From Sipunculus nudus (Eukaryota > Annelida > Sipuncula > Golfingiida > Sipunculidae), in contig CM049315.1 of assembly GCA_026874595.1 (NCBI GenBank), positions 6,568,664 to 6,632,663 on the forward strand: a DNA stretch of 64,000 nt, in the 5' to 3' direction. A model generated the notes under the pieces. That model was given only the letters and a program-made list of their open reading frames with translations. It was not told the DNA's origin and ran no database searches. The translations under genes were made by a program, and so were the position numbers. Shown piece after piece: positions 45,420-60,079 of the stretch. Each line of letters begins with the position of its first letter. Within the stretch, counting starts at the first letter, position 1.

Positions 45420-48400
45420 CTAACAGGACTCACGCACATATAATGGGGCATTCACACACAATCATTCCGGACTTTGTATGCATGTAAATGTTAAATAGCA
45501 TTTGTATATGTTGGACATTTGAGCATTGTTTGTCTTAGTATGAAAATTAAAGTATTGGTATAGTATTGGTATTGAAACGAAAAATTTTATATATAAAAAA
45601 AAGATATAAATACACTCTGCGTTAACACAACCATGATCTCTGGTACAGCCAAGAAAATATGTGCTCGTCTGGCTTTCACACACTCAGTATGCCACCTTAA
45701 CACACTCAACATAGGACATTCACACCTTCACTCGGCATATCATATTTTAATAATCAGCTGTGATGGGCAAAATGTGAATGTCCCATGACCAGCACGTGAA
45801 CGTCATATGGGCAGTGTGTTAATATCTTATGAGCAGTTCATATCGTATACGCTCTTGTGTATGCTCGTCAATATGTTGCCAGTGAAATAACGTGAAAAGT
45901 ATTAGAGTTTAACTCCTAGTGATGAAAACCTCTTTCACTCCTCATTTTAATAGTTTGTCCAAACTTATAGCGTTGCCTATAGCGTTATGACGCGTAGCAG
46001 CTTAATGCGAGAAAATGCTTATACTTATGCGTTGAACTGCAGATTTGTTGTGACGAAATCGTAATAGCTACGTAACGTTTCATAACTGATTCGAAGCAGC
46101 ATAGTCGGACTTCTTAGTGGCTAATTCCAAGTCATGTCATCAGGGCAACATCGCTCGGATTCTCGTGACCTTCGATATCTTTCCTGTTAGTACAGCATCG
46201 GGAGATCAATTTTCTATTGCAATCAACTAAATCAAGTCTACCCTCGCTTGTGACCCCATCTGGTCGCTTGAGGGTATATTCATATGCAGGTCATATTCAC
46301 GTTAAATTTTACAACCAATGGTAAATAAAAAATGAAATTTAGGTAGTACTCAATCTATTCAAGATAGAGTAAACGTTTGTATTAAGGAGTCAGTTGTAAG
46401 AGTGTGAGGAATCATAAAAAAATGAATTTCAAATTGTTTGAGACTGTTTAAATATCATTAAATACTGGATTTCTGTAAACAGCCTTGAAATGCACGCCTT
46501 TGCATGGCTGGTCAGATTATCGATGGTGTTCTAACATTGCAAGACCGCTCATCTATCAATAAATATATACAACATATCTGTATTTCTTCTTACGTAGCTT
46601 ACCTCTATAGAGATCTTTCGCAAATCATTCGGTTGGTTCCACTGCCCAGTTTATAAATCCTGAAATACATGAAATGGGACACACAGCCAAACAACACCAA
46701 ACCTTTTGATTTTCTAACAAAAAAAAAGGAAAATTTGTACAGTTTGAGGATCTCCTTATGCCATTTCATTACACTAATTCCCCGAAATGCTGTCCCCAAA
46801 ATGTGTATATTCTTTATAATTGTAGATATAAATGTTCATGATGTCAAATTGTTGTAGAACGGTAAAAGCCCACTGCAAAAACTTGGTTGACACTTAATTC
46901 CTCTTCTAAGGAAACAAAATTCTGAAAATGTGACCCTGGTAAACAGATACAGCTACGCCTCTCTGTAACAGATAAAAAAAAGATAAACGTAAAATAACCA
47001 AAGGGTGTCCAGTAAACCGCATAGCATTTATTACAAGCATAGTGAACAAGTTAGATATCCACAGTTCAGTCCTGGAAAACATACGAGAAGACCTTACGCA
47101 GACTATATATTGTAGAATAGTTGATACTCTGTTCTTTACTATTTAAAATGATGTCATCTCCAGTATATCTTATTAATATAACATAAAACCTACAACTGTT
47201 ATAGCTTCATGTAACTATTACAAGTATGATGTTACGTCCGCTTTTCGCATTCTATATGAAGGGGAAACACTTAAAACCAAGGCTCTAACATTAAAAGGAA
47301 ATGAAGATTTGGCACTCGTAACATATTGTAAACTCTACAGAAATTAAAAAAAAAAACCTTTGGTAAAAAGTTTAAAGGATTATAAACAGACTGAAAGATT
47401 AATTTACTATACATTTATAGTATGAATTTTTTTTAACCCGCAAAGTACAAATGGAGTGAAAATTTCGCCAACCTTCGTTTCTCCTCCATTGGCAAGAATG
47501 CTCTTTGAAATATAATATAATTGCTATAATATACACCGTAGGCCTTCGGGAATGGTATAATTGGTATCTCCATACCTCATATTACCTACTAATTGATATA
47601 AAATCATTGAAATCGGACCACTTTGACAAAAGTTACATTAAAATACTTATGAGAAGGGGGTAAATGGCGGTTATCTTGAAAAAGATTGGCGGCCATGATT
47701 GATTTTTGGCTGGATAACGTTTTCCTTCTTGCAAACGGGTCTTAACCGAACAACATGCAAAATTTGGTGCTTGTATCACCAACTGAAGTATTCTTGCCAT
47801 ATTTGCACTTATCTGCTGGCTGGCACCCTAAAACACTGCCACCTATAGTCACAAAAAGTCCAGGCAAAATAATAGCTTTTAAGCGGGTTTTGTGGCTACC
47901 TGCGCATTTTATTGTTTTAAACTTTTGGAGATGGTTTACACACCCAGGAAAGAACCCACGTTTGGTTATTATAAGCTAATTGTATGATTTATTTAAAAAC
48001 CCATGTCCTAGCACCATACCTTCATTTTATAAAGAGTGCTTGTAAGCCTGACTGGGAATGAGGCTTACTGCGTAGGCTTATGAGACTATATTCACCAGCC
48101 CCTGACTCCCGAATTCAGAACCTATATACGATCCCATCATGCTCTCCAAGACAAACCGTGAACCGGCACATCGGAGCTTCAGCATATCAAACCCTTTATA
48201 ATTTTATCGATTCAAATTTCGTAGGAACCGATTGAACAAGTGTTGTATTCCCTTGGTCCTAATGTGGGAATAACGATAGAGAAAAGTCGGCCGACTAAAA
48301 AAAAAACGGACAGTAGAACACGGCATCATCAGAGTGACATACTTTACACCATACCGCGTCATTGTAGAGAACAGGTGCGAAGAGATCTAGAGAGGATTCA

Positions 48401-49734
48401 CTCCACCACTGTAGAAATCATTGGTTAACACACGTTAAGAATCAGACTCATAAACATGTGCATTTTAACACCTACAATACCACAGCAATGCTCATATGAA
48501 AGGCAAAGACTAGGTTAACCATACTCCGGCATTGTTGCTAGGATTAATAGAATATGCCATCGGTTAAAAAGTGATATCATTAATATTGTATAGGCCTCTC
48601 CTGGCCTATTTTATCATATAGAACCAGCTTGTGAAATGGATCCGGGGATTCTGTATAAGGATAAGCCATATGATATATTACAACTAATAACACTACGATA
48701 GCGGGCCGGTTTAATGCAAAAGAGCTGTACCTTTGGGACCTAGCCCAAACTAGTCATCAATCAGCGTGGCAGCTAATATGTAAGTGGCAAGGCCACAATG
48801 AACGTAAACAATAAAACAGTCTGGCAAAACTCAAGGACTCAACAGCAAAATGCAAGACTTTCTTTTATTCTGCATTTTTTATATTTTCACCTAATTACTG
48901 CGGTATTGACTCAACTTTGCCCATCTCCGGCCCTGTGTACACAGGAACGCAAGCCGTCTCTATGAAAGCCAGCTTAATAGGACAGTGCATGACCTCCGTG
49001 CCTGACTCTAACCCCGGCAAACGTGCCCTCTCTGCTAGCCTGCCTCTCTTCCTAGAGGATGGTCTTCTTTAGAAACTACAATAAAGAGGAAAACCAAATG
49101 GTCTCCTTCAACAAAAACCGATTAAGACCCCCCAAAATAGTTAAGAATGAAGTAAGCACAGGCGACTTGGTCATTACATCGCTGCAACCGACCCAGCGAG
49201 CTCCACCATTTAGAGCTGTGCTTGATTGAAATCATTGGGTCCTGTGCTGAAAGCGGGTTTGTGAAATGCGGTGAAATGAGAACTACAACTAACGTATGTA
49301 ACGTAAATAACAAACACTGTCTGTGCCGTACACATAAAACAGTCAAGGTCTACAACGAAATAACATTTGGCAAGCCCAAGTACCCTATCGACTTCAATAT
49401 TAGTTCATAAACCCTGGTTCATATGATGCATTATGTAACGAAACGCATAAGGTTTTCCTTAGAAGATGAACCCACAGCCATCAGAGGGCGCTGTCGGGAA
49501 CCAGAGGGTTGAGGGAAACGTTGACGCATACAGAATTATCTTAATAAGTGCATTTGTGTCACAAACACTTGCCACAGAATAGATTAAACACCCTCAGCAA
49601 TAGCAGGATTATATATAGAGTAGCTCCTGTGTATAGATGATAACATATATATGTTACTGTAATCTTTAAATGGATCGATAGATACAGCAAAATTGTTGAA
49701 TGACAGGCTCTATCCTTTAACGCTTTATACATGT
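45420..49734. other. Long unannotated sequence
   Basis: No gene, RNA or clear element is recognised in 4.3 kb. The stretch at about 47450-47850 (ATTGAAATCGGACC, AAATGGCGG, TTGGCGGCCATGATTG) has the wording of dispersed repeats common in marine invertebrates and may be an old element. ORFs (46605-46799, 47755-47979, 48240-48428, 49122-49346) are short and unsupported. Confidence 0.4.
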
Positions 49735-50420
49735 TTTACAGGTTCTAGTGTTCAAGTCGAATACACACTGTCTGAGTGACAATCCGAGTCTTAGTCTAGC
49801 CCCGGTCCAGTCCGATTCCAAGTCAAGGCCCAGTCCAGTCTGAGTCCGAGTCCAGGCGCGGTCCAGTCTGAGTCCGAGTCCAGGCAGGGTCAAATCTGAG
49901 TCTGAGTTAAGACGCGGTCCATTCTGAGTCCCAGTCAAGACCCGGTCCAGTCTGAGTCCAAGTCAAGGCCCGGCCCGTCTGTGTCTGAGTCCAGGCGCGG
50001 TCCTGTCTGAGTCTGAGTCAAGACGCGGTCCAATCTGAATCTAAGTCAAGGCGCAGTCCAGACTGAGTCCGAGTCCAGGCGCGGTCCAATCCGAGTCTGA
50101 GTCAAGGCGCAGTCCAGTCTGAGTCAAGGCGCAGTCCAAGTTCAGGCGTGGTCCAATCTGAATCTGAGTCAAGGCGTGGTCCAGTCTTGCGCAGTCCTAT
50201 CTGAGTCCGAGTCCAGGCCCGGTCCAGTCTGAGTCAGAGTCCAGGCGTGGGTCAGTCTGAATCAGAGTCTAGGTGCGGGCCAATCTGAGTCTGATTCCAG
50301 GCCCGGTCCAGTCTGAGTCCGAGCCCGGTCCTGTCTGAGTTTGAGTCCAGGCCTGGTCCAGTCTGAGTCAGAGTCAAGACCCGGTCCAGTCTGAGGCCGA
50401 GTCAAGGCCCGGTCCTGTCT

Positions 50421-53400
50421 GAATCTGAGTCCAGGCCCGGTCCAGTCAGAGTCTGAGTCAAGGCCCGGTCCAATCTGTGTCTGCGTCCAGACCCGGTCCT
50501 GTCTGAGTCCGAGTCCAGGCCTGGTCCAGTCTGAGTCTGATTAGCATGGTCCAATCTGTATCTGATTCCAGGCCCAGCCCAGTCTGAGTCTGAGTCCAGG
50601 CGCGGTCCAGTCTGAGTCCGAGTCTAGGCGCGGGCCAGCCTGAGTCTGAGTTAAGGCGCGGTCAAGTCTGAGTTCGAGTCAAGACCCGGTCCTGTCTGAT
50701 TCCAGGCCCTGGTCCAGTCTGAGTCCGAGTCAAGGTGCGGTCCTGTCTGAATCGAGTCCAGGCCCGGTCCAGTCTGAGTCTGAGTCAAGACCCGGTTCTG
50801 TCTGAATCCCAGCCCAGGCGTGGTCCAGTCTGTGTCAGAGTCCAGACCCAGTCTTAATCTAGGTCAAGGCGCAGTCCAGACTGAGTCCAAGTCCAGGCGC
50901 AGGCCAGTCTGAGTCTGAGTCCAGGCGTGGTCCAGTCTGAGTCCGAGTCCAGGTGCGGTCCAATCTGAGTCTGAGTCAAGGCCCGATCCAATCTGAGTCT
51001 GAGTCCAGGCGCGCTCCAGTCTGAGTCCGAGTCCAGGCGCGGGCCAGTCTGAGTCTGAGTCCATGGGCGGGCCAGCGTGAGTCCGAGTCAAGGCCCAGTC
51101 CAGTATAAGTTCAAGTTCAGGCACGGTCCAGTCTGAGTCTGAGTCCAGGTGCAGTCCAGTCTGAGTCTGATTCCAGGCCCGATCAAGTCTGAGTCCAAGT
51201 CCAGGCCCGATCCAGTCTGCGTGAAAGTCCAGGCGCAGTCCAGTCTGAGTTTGAGTCCAGGCCCCATCCAGTCTGAGTCCGAGTCAAGACCCGGTCCAGT
51301 CTGAGGCCGAGTCAAGGCCCGGTCCTGTCTGAATCTGAGTCCAGGCCCGGTCCAGTCAGAGTCTGAGTCAAGGCCCGGTCCAATCTGTGTCTGAGTCCAG
51401 ACCCGGCCCTGTCTGAGTCTGAGTCATGGCGCGGTCAAGTCTGAGTTCGAGTCAAGACCCGGTCCTGTCTGATTCCAGGCCCTGGTCCAGTCTGAGTCCG
51501 AGTCAAGGTGCGGTCCTGTCTGAATCGAGTCCAGGCCCGGTCCAGTCTGAGTCTAATTAGCATGGTCCAATCTGTATCTGAGTCCAGGCCCAGCCCAGTC
51601 TGAGTCTGAGTCCAGGCGCGGTCCAGTCTGAGTCCGAGTCTAGGCGCGGGCCAGCCTGAGTCTGAGTCAAGGCGCGGTCAAGTCTGAGTTCGAGTCAAGA
51701 CCCGGTCCTGTCTGATTCCAGGCCCTGGTCCAGTCTGAGTCCGAGTCATGGTGCGGTCCTGTCTGAATCGAGTCCAGGCCCAGTCCAGTCTGAGTCTGAG
51801 TCAAGACCCGGTTCTGTCTGAATCCCAGCCCAGGCGTGGTCCAGTCTGTGTCAGAGTCCAGACCCAGTCTGAATCTAGGTCAAGGCGCAGTCCAGACTGA
51901 GTCCAAGTCCAGGCGTGGGCCAGTCTGAGTCTGAGTCCAGGCGTGGTCCAGTCTGAGTCCGAGTCCAGGTGCGGTCCAATCTGAGTCTGAGTCAAGGCCC
52001 GATCCAATCTGAGTCTGAGTCCAGGCGCGCTCCAGTCTGAGTCCGAGTCCATGGGCGGGCCAGCGTGAGTCCGAGTCAAGGCCCGGTCCAGTATAAGTTC
52101 AAGTTCAGGCACGGTCCAGTCTCAGTCAGAGTCCAGGCGCAGTCCAGTCTGAGTCAAGGTGCGGTCCAGTCTGAGTCCGAGTCCAGCCGCGGTCCAGTCT
52201 GAGTCCGAGTCCAGTCAAGGTCCAATGTGAGTCTGAGTCAAGGCCCGGTCCTGTATGAATCTGATACCAGGCCTGGTCCGGTCAGAGTCTGAGTCAAGGC
52301 ACGGTCCAATCTGTGTCCGAGTCCAGACCCGTTCCTGTCTGAGTCCGAGTCCAGCCTAGGTCCAGTCTGAGTCTGAGTCAAGGCCCGGTTCTGTCTGAAT
52401 CCGAGTCCAGGCGTGGTCCAATCTGAGTCAGACTCCAGACCCAGTCTGAATCTGAGTCAAGGCGCAGTCCAGACTTAGTCCGAGTCCAGGCACGTGTCAG
52501 TCTGAGTCCGAGTCCAAATGCAGGCCAGTCTGAGTCCGAGTCCATTGGCGGGCCAGCCTGACTCCGAGTCCAGGCGCAGTCCACTCTGAGTCTGAGTCAA
52601 GGCCCAGTCCAGTCTGAGTCAAGGTGCAGTCTGAGTCCATTGGTGGGCCAGCCAGAGTCCGAGTCCAGGCCCGATCCAGTCTGAGTCACAGTCCAGTCTG
52701 AGTCCGAGTCCAGGCGCGTTCTAGTCCGAGTCCGAGTCCAGGCGTAGTCCAATCTGAGTCTGAGTCAAAGCGTGGTCCAGTTTGGCGCAGTCCAATCTGA
52801 GCCTGAGTCAAGGTGCGGTCCAGTCTCAGTCCGAGTCCAGGCGCAGTCAAGTCTGAGTCCGAGTCCAGTCAAGGTCCAATGTGAGTCTGAGTCAAGGCGC
52901 GGTCCAGACTGAGTCTGAGTCCAGGCCCGGTCCCGTCTGAGACTGAGTCCAGGCGCAGTCCTTTCTGAGTCCGAGTCAAGACGCGGTCCAATCTGAATCT
53001 AAGTCTAGGCGCAGTCAAGACTGAGTCCGAGTCCAGGCGCGGGCCAGTCTGAGTCCGAGTCCAAGCGCTGGCCATTCTGAGTCCATGTTCAGGCACTGTC
53101 CATTCTGATTCCAAGTCCAGGCGCCGTCTAGTCTGAGTCCCAGTCCAGGCATGGTCCAATCTGAGTCTGAGTCAAGGCACGGTCCAGTCTGAGTCCAAGT
53201 CCAGGCGCAGTCCAGTCTGGGACTGAATCCAGGCGCGGTCTTGTCTGAGTCCGAGTCCAGACATGGTCCAATCTGAGTTTGAGTCAAGGCATGGTCCAGT
53301 CTTGCGCAGTCCAATCTGAGTCCAGGCGCGGTCTAGTCTGATTCCAAGTCCAGGCGTGGCCCAAACTGAGTCTGAGTCAAGGCGCAGTCCAGTCTGAGTC

Positions 53401-53759
53401 CGAGTCTAAGCGCTGGCCATTCTGAGTCCATGTTCAGGCACTGTCCATTCTGATTCCGAGTCCAGGCGCGGTCTAGTCTGAGTCCCAGTCCAGGCATGGT
53501 CCAATCTGAGTCTGAGCCAAGGCACGGTCCAGTCTGAGTCCAAGTCCAGGCGCAGTCCAGTCTGGGTCCGAGTCCAGGCGTGGTCTAGTTTGAGTCCGAG
53601 TCCAGGCATGGTCCAATGTGAGTCTGAGTCAAGGCGCGGTCCAGTCTGAGTCTGAGTCCAGGCCCGGTCACGTCTGAGACTGACTCCAGGCGCAGTCCTT
53701 TCTGAGTCAGAGTCAAGACGTGGTCCAATCTGAGTCTGAGTCAAGGCACGGTCCAGTCT
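50421..53759. repeat. Higher-order block H1, copy 1 (3,339 bp)
   Basis: Distinctive variants recur 3,339 bp later. CTGCGTCCAG is at 50481 and 53820, and the segments at 50864, 51801 and 52378 recur at 54203, 55140 and 55717. The period is not a whole number of 28-bp units, so shared indels also define it. Confidence 0.8.
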
Positions 53760-56361
53760 GAATCTGAGTCCAGGCCCGGTCCAGTCAGAGTCTGAGTCAA
53801 GGCCCGGTCCAATCTGTGTCTGCGTCCAGACCCGGTCCTGTCTGAGTCCGAGTCCAGGCCTGGTCCAGTCTGAGTCTGATTAGCATGGTCCAATCTGTAT
53901 CTGATTCCAGGCCCAGCCCAGTCTGAGTCTGAGTCCAGGCGCGGTCCAGTCTGAGTCCGAGTCTAGGCGCGGGCCAGCCTGAGTCTGAGTTAAGGCGCGG
54001 TCAAGTCTGAGTTCGAGTCAAGACCCGGTCCTGTCTGATTCCAGGCCCTGGTCCAGTCTGAGTCCGAGTCAAGGTGCGGTCCTGTCTGAATCGAGTCCAG
54101 GCCCGGTCCAGTCTGAGTCTGAGTCAAGACCCGGTTCTGTCTGAATCCCAGCCCAGGCGTGGTCCAGTCTGTGTCAGAGTCCAGACCCAGTCTTAATCTA
54201 GGTCAAGGCGCAGTCCAGACTGAGTCCAAGTCCAGGCGCGGGCCAGTCTGAGTCTGAGTCCAGACGTGGTCCAGTCTGAGTCCGAGTCCAGGTGCGGTCC
54301 AATCTGAGTCTGAGTCAAGGCCCGATCCAATCTGAGTCTGAGTCCAGGCGCGCTCCAGTCTGAGTCCGAGTCCAGGCGCGGGCCAGTCTGAGTCTAAGTC
54401 CATGGGCGGGCCAGCGTGAGTCCGAGTCAAGGCCCAGTCCAGTATAAGTTCAAGTTCAGGCACGGTCCAGTCTGAGTCTGAGTCCAGGTGCAGTCCAGTC
54501 TGAGTCTGATTCCAGGCCCGATCAAGTCTGAGTCCAAGTCCAGGCCCGATCCAGTCTGCGTGAGAGTCCAGGCGCAGTCCAGTCTGAGTTTGAGTCCAGG
54601 CCCCATCCAGTCTGAGTCCGAGTCAAGACCCGGTCCAGTCTGAGGCCGAGTCAAGGCCCGGTCCTGTCTGAATCTGAGTCCAGGCCCGGTCCAGTCAGAG
54701 TCTTAGTCAAGGCCCGGTCCAATCTGTGTCTGAGTCCAGACCCAGTCCTGTCTGAGTCTGAGTCATGGCGCGGTCAAGTCTGAGTTCGAGTCAAGACCCG
54801 GTCCTGTCTGATTCCAGGCCCTGGCCCAGTCTGAGTCCGAGTCAAGGTGCGGTCCTGTCTGAATCGAGTCCAGGCCCGGTCCAGTCTGAGTCTGATTAGC
54901 ATGGTCCAATCTGTATCTGAGTCCAGGCCCAGCCCAGTCTGAGTCTGAGTCCAGGCGCGGTCCAGTCTGAGTCCGAGTCTAGGCGCGGGCCAGCCTGAGT
55001 CTGAGTCAAGGCGCGGTCAAGTCTGAGTTCGAGTCAAGACCCGGTCCTGTCTGATTCCAGGCCCTGGTCCAGTCTGAGTCCGAGTCAAGGTGCGGTCCTG
55101 TCTGAATCGAGTCCAGGCCCAGTCCAGTCTGAGTCTGAGTCAAGACCCGGTTCTGTCTGAATCCCAGCCCAGGCGTGGTCCAGTCTGTGTCAGAGTCCAG
55201 ACCCAGTCTGAATCTAGGTCAAGGCGCAGTCCAGACTGAGTCCAAGTCCAGGCGTGGGCCAGTCTGAGTCTGAGTCCAGGCGTGGTCCAGTCTGAGTCCG
55301 AGTCCAGGTGCGGTCCAATCTGAGTCTGAGTCAAGGCCCGATCCAATCTGAGTCTGAGTCCAGGCGCGCTCCAGTCTGAGTCCGAGTCCATGGGCGGGCC
55401 AGCGTGAGTCCGAGTCAAGGCCCGGTCCAGTATAAGTTCAAGTTCAGGCACGGTCCAGTCTCAGTCAGAGTCCAGGCGCAGTCCAGTCTGAGTCAAGGTG
55501 CGGTCCAGTCTGAGTCCGAGTCCAGGCGCGGTCCAGTCTGAGTCCGAGTCCAGTCAAGGTCCAATGTGAGTCTGAGTCAAGGCCCGGTCCTGTATGAATC
55601 TGATACCAGGCCTGGTCCGGTCAGAGTCTGAGTCAAGGCACGGTCCAATCTGTGTCCGAGTCCAGACCCGTTCCTGTCTGAGTCCGAGTCCAGCCTAGGT
55701 CCAGTCTGAGTCTGAGTCAAGGCCCGGTTCTGTCTGAATCCGAGTCCAGGCGTGGTCCAATCTGAGTCAGACTCCAGACCCAGTCTGAATCTGAGTCAAG
55801 GCGCAGTCCAGACTTAGTCCGAGTCCAGGCACGTGTCAGTCTGAGTCCGAGTCCAAATGCAGGCCAGTCTGAGTCCGAGTCCATTGGCGGGCCAGCCTGA
55901 CTCCGAGTCCAGGCGCAGTCCACTCTGAGTCTTAGTCAAGGCCCAGTCCAGTCTGAGTCAAGGTGCAGTCTGAGTCCATTGGTGGGCCAGCCAGAGTCCG
56001 AGTCCAGGCCCGATCCAGTCTGAGTCACAGTCCAGTCTGAGTCCGAGTCCAGGCGCGTTCTAGTCCGAGTCCGAGTCCAGGCGTAGTCCAATCTGAGTCT
56101 GAGTCAAAGCGTGGTCCAGTTTGGCGCAGTCCAATCTGAGCCTGAGTCAAGGTGCGGTCCAGTCTCAGTCCGAGTCCAGGCGCAGTCAAGTCTGAGTCCG
56201 AGTCCAGTCAAGGTCCAATGTGAGTCTGAGTCAAGGCGCGGTCCAGTCTGAGTCTGAGTCCAGGCCCGGTCCCGTCTGAGACTGAGTCCAGGCGCAGTCC
56301 TTTCTGAGTCCGAGTCAAGACGCGGTCCAATCTGAATCTAAGTCTAGGCGCAGTCAAGACT
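53760..56361. repeat. Higher-order block H1, copy 2, incomplete
   Basis: It follows copy 1 with the same variant order for about 2.6 kb, then breaks at about 56362. There the sequence returns to a point equivalent to about 54050 and starts the next block. Confidence 0.75.
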
Positions 56362-59300
56362 GGTCCAGTCTGAGTCCGAGTCAAGGTGCGGTCCTGTCTG
56401 AATCGAGTCCAGGCCCGGTCCAGTCTGAGTCTGAGTCAAGACCCGGTTCTGTCTGAATCCCAGCCCAGGCGTGGTCCAGTCTGTGTCAGAGTCCAGACCC
56501 AGTCTAAATCTAGGTCAAGGCGCAGTCCAGACTGAGTCCAAGTCCAGGCGCGGGCCAGTCTGAGTCTGAGTCCAGGCGTGGTCCAGTCTGAGTCCGAGTC
56601 CAGGTGCGGTCCAATCTGAGTCTGAGTCAAGGCCCGATCCAATCTGAGTCTGAGTCCAGGCGCGCTCCAGTCTGAGTCCGAGTCCAGGCGCGGGCCAGTC
56701 TGAGTCTGAGTCCATGGGCGGGCCAGCGTGAGTCCGAGTCAAGGCCAAGTCCAGTATAAGTTCAAGTTCAGGCACGGTCCAGTCTGAGTCCGAGTCCAGG
56801 TGCAGTCCAGTCTGAGTCTGATTCCAGGCCCGATCAAGTCTGAGTCCAAGTCCAGGCCCGATCCAGTCTGCGTGAGAGTCCAGGCGCAGTCCAGTCTGAG
56901 TTTGAGTCCAGGCCCCATCCAGTCTGAGTCCGAGTCAAGACCCGGTCCAGTCTGAGGCCGAGTCAAGGCCCGGTCCTGTCTGAATCTGAGTCCAGGCCCG
57001 GTCCAGTCAGAGTCTGAGTCAAGGCCCGGTCCAATCTGTGTCTGAGTCCAGACCCGGTCCTGTCTGAGTCTGAGTCATGGCGCGGTCAAGTCTGAGTTCG
57101 AGTCAAGACCCGGTCCTGTCTGATTCCAGGCCCTGATCCAGTCTGAGTCCGAGTCAAGGTGCGGTCCTGTCTGAATCGAGTCCAGGCCCGGTCCAGTCTG
57201 AGTCTGATTAGCATGGTCCAATCTGTATCTGAGTCCAGGCCCAGCCCAGTCTGAGTCTGAGTCCAGGCGCGGTCCAGTCTGAGTCCGAGTCTAGGCGCGG
57301 GCCAGCCTGAGTCTGAGTCAAGACCCGGTCAAGTCTGAGTTCGAGTCAAGACCCGGTCCTGTCTGATTCCAGGCCCTGGTCCAGTCTGAGTCCGAGTCAA
57401 GGTGCGGTCCTGTCTGAATCGAGTCCAGGCCCAGTCCAGTCTGAGTCAAGACCCGGTTCTGTCTGAATCCCAGCCCAGGCGTGGTCCAGTCTGTGTCAGA
57501 GTCCAGACCCAGTCTGAATCTAGGTCAAGGCGCAGTCCAGACTGAGTCCAAGTCCAGGCGTGGGCCAGTCTGAGTCTGAGTCCAGGCGTGGTCCAGTCTG
57601 AGTCCGAGTCCAGGTGCGGTCCAATCTGAGTCTGAGTCAAGGCCCGATCCAATCTGAGTCTGAGTCCAGGCGCGCTCCAGTCTGAGTCCGAGTCCATGGG
57701 CGGGCCAGCGTGAGTCCGAATCAAGGCCCGGTCCAGTATAAGTTCAAGTTCAGGCACGGTCCAGTCTCAGTCCGAGTCCAGGCGCAGTCCAGTCTGAGTC
57801 TGATTCCAGGCCCGATCAAGTCTGAGTCCAAGTCCAGGCCCGATCCAGTCTGCGTGCGAGTCCAGGCGCAGTCCAGTCTGAGTCAAGGTGCGGTCCAGTC
57901 TGAGTCGAGTCCAGGCGCGGTCCAGTCTGAGTCCGAGTCCAGTCAAGGTCCAATGTGAGTCTGAGTCAAGGCCCGGTCCTGTATGAATCTGATACCAGGC
58001 CTGGTCCGGTCAGAGTCTGAGTCAAGGCACGGTCCAATCTGTGTCCGAGTCCAGAGCCGTTCCTGTCTGAGTCCGAGTCCAGGCTAGGTCCAGTCTGAGT
58101 CTGAGTCAAGGCCCGGTTCTGTATGAATCCGAGTCCAGGCGTGGTCCAATCTGAGTCAGACTCCAGACCCAGTCTGAATCTGAGTCAAGGCGCAGTCCAG
58201 ACTTGGTCCGAGTCCAGGCACGTGTCAGTCTGAGTCCGAGTCCAAATGCAGGCCAGTCTGAGTCCGAGTCCATTGGCGGGCCAGCCTGACTCCGAGTCCA
58301 GGCGCAGTCCACTCTGAGTCTGAGTCAAGGCCCAGTCCAGTCTGAGTCAAGGTGCAGTCTGAGTCCATTGGTGGGCCAGCCAGAGTCCGAGTCCAGGCCC
58401 GATCCAGTCTGAGTCACAGTCCAGTCTGAGTCCGAGTCCAGGCGCGTTCTAGTCCGAGTCCGAGTCCAGGCGTAGTCCAATCTGAGTCTGAGTCAAAGCG
58501 TGGTCCAGTTTGGCGCAGTCCAATCTGAGCCTGAGTCAAGGTGCGGTCCAGTCTCAGTCCGAGTCCAGGCGCAGTCAAGTCTGAGTCCGAGTCCAGTCAA
58601 GGTCCAATGTGAGTCTGAGTCAAGGCGCGGTCCAGTCTGAGTCTGAGTCCAGGCCCGGTCCCGTCTGAGACTGAGTCCAGGCGCAGTCCTTTCTGAGTCC
58701 GAGTCAAGACGCGGTCCAATCTGAATCTAAGTCTAGGCGCAGTCAAGACTGAGTCCGAGTCCAGGCGCGGGCCAGTCTGAGTCCGAGTCCAAGCGCTGGC
58801 CATTCTGAGTCCATGTTCAGGCACTGTCCATTCTGATTCCAAGTCCAGGCGCCGTCTAGTCTGAGTCCCAGTCCAGGCATGGTCCAATCTGAGTCTGAGT
58901 CAAGGCACGGTCCAGTCTGAGTCCAAGTCCAGGCGCAGTCCAGCCTGGGACTGAATCCAGGCGCGGTCTTGTCTGAGTCCGAGTCCAGACATGGTCCAAT
59001 CTGAGTTTGAGTCAAGGCATGGTCCAGTCTGGCGCAGTCCAATCTGAGTCCAGGCGCGGTCTAGTCTGATTCCAAGTCCAGGCGTGGCCCAAACTGAGTC
59101 TGAGTCAAGGCGCAGTCCAGTCTGAGTCCGAGTCTAAGCGCTGGCCATTCTGAGTCCATGTTCAGGCACTGTCCATTCTGATTCCGAGTCCAGGCGTGGT
59201 CTAGTTTGAGTCCGAGTCCAGGCATGGTCCAATGTGAGTCTGAGTCAAGGCGCGGTCCAGTCTGAGTCTGAGTCCAGGCCCGGTCACGTCTGAGACTGAC

Positions 59301-60079
59301 TCCAGGCGCAGTCCTTTCTGAGTCAGAGTCAAGACGTGGTCCAATCTGAGTCTGAGTCAAGGCACGGTCCAGTCTGAGTCCAAGTCCAGGCGCAGTCCAG
59401 TCTGGGTCCGAATCCAGGCGCGGTCTAGTCTGAGTCCGAGTCCAGGCATGGTCCAATCTGAGTCTGAGTCAAGGCATGGTCCAGTCTGGCGCAGTCCAAT
59501 CTGAGTCCAGGCGCGGTCTAGTCTGAGTCCCAGTCCAGGCGTGGTCCAAACTGAGTCTGAGTCAAGGCGCGTTCCATTCTGAATCTAAGTGAAGGCGCAG
59601 TCCAGACTGAGTCCAAGTCCAGGCGCGGGCCAGTCTGAGTCCGAGTCCAAGCGCGGGCCATTCTGAGTCCGAGTCCATTGGTGGGCCAGCCAGAGTCCGA
59701 GTCCAGGCGCGGTCCAATCTGAGTCTGAGTCAAGGCGCAGTCCAGTCTGAGTCAAGGCGCAGTCCAAGTCCATGGGCGGGCCAGCCTGAGTCTGATTTCA
59801 GGCCCGATCCAGTCGGAGTCCAGGCGCAGTCCAGTCTGAGTCCGAGTCCAGGCATTGTCCAATCTGAGTCTGAGTCAAGGCGCAGTCCAGTCTGAGTCAA
59901 GGCGCAGTCCAAGTCCATGGGCGGGCCAGCCTGAGTCTGATTTCAGGCCGGATCCAGTCGGAGTCCAGGCGCGGTCCAGTCTGAGTCCGAGTCTAGGCGC
60001 GGGCCAGCCTGAGTCTGAGTTAAGGCGCCGTCAAGTCTGAGTTCGAGTCAAGACCCGGTCCTGTCTGATTCCAGGCCCT
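56362..60079. repeat. Higher-order block H2, copy 1 (about 3,718 bp)
   Basis: Segments at 56515, 57446, 58106, 59061 and 59518 recur at 60233, 61170, 61830, 62785 and 63242. The offset is 3,718 bp at first and 3,724 bp after a 6-bp difference near 57440 (GAGTCT missing in this copy). H2 begins with H1-like sequence, so it arose from H1. Confidence 0.8.
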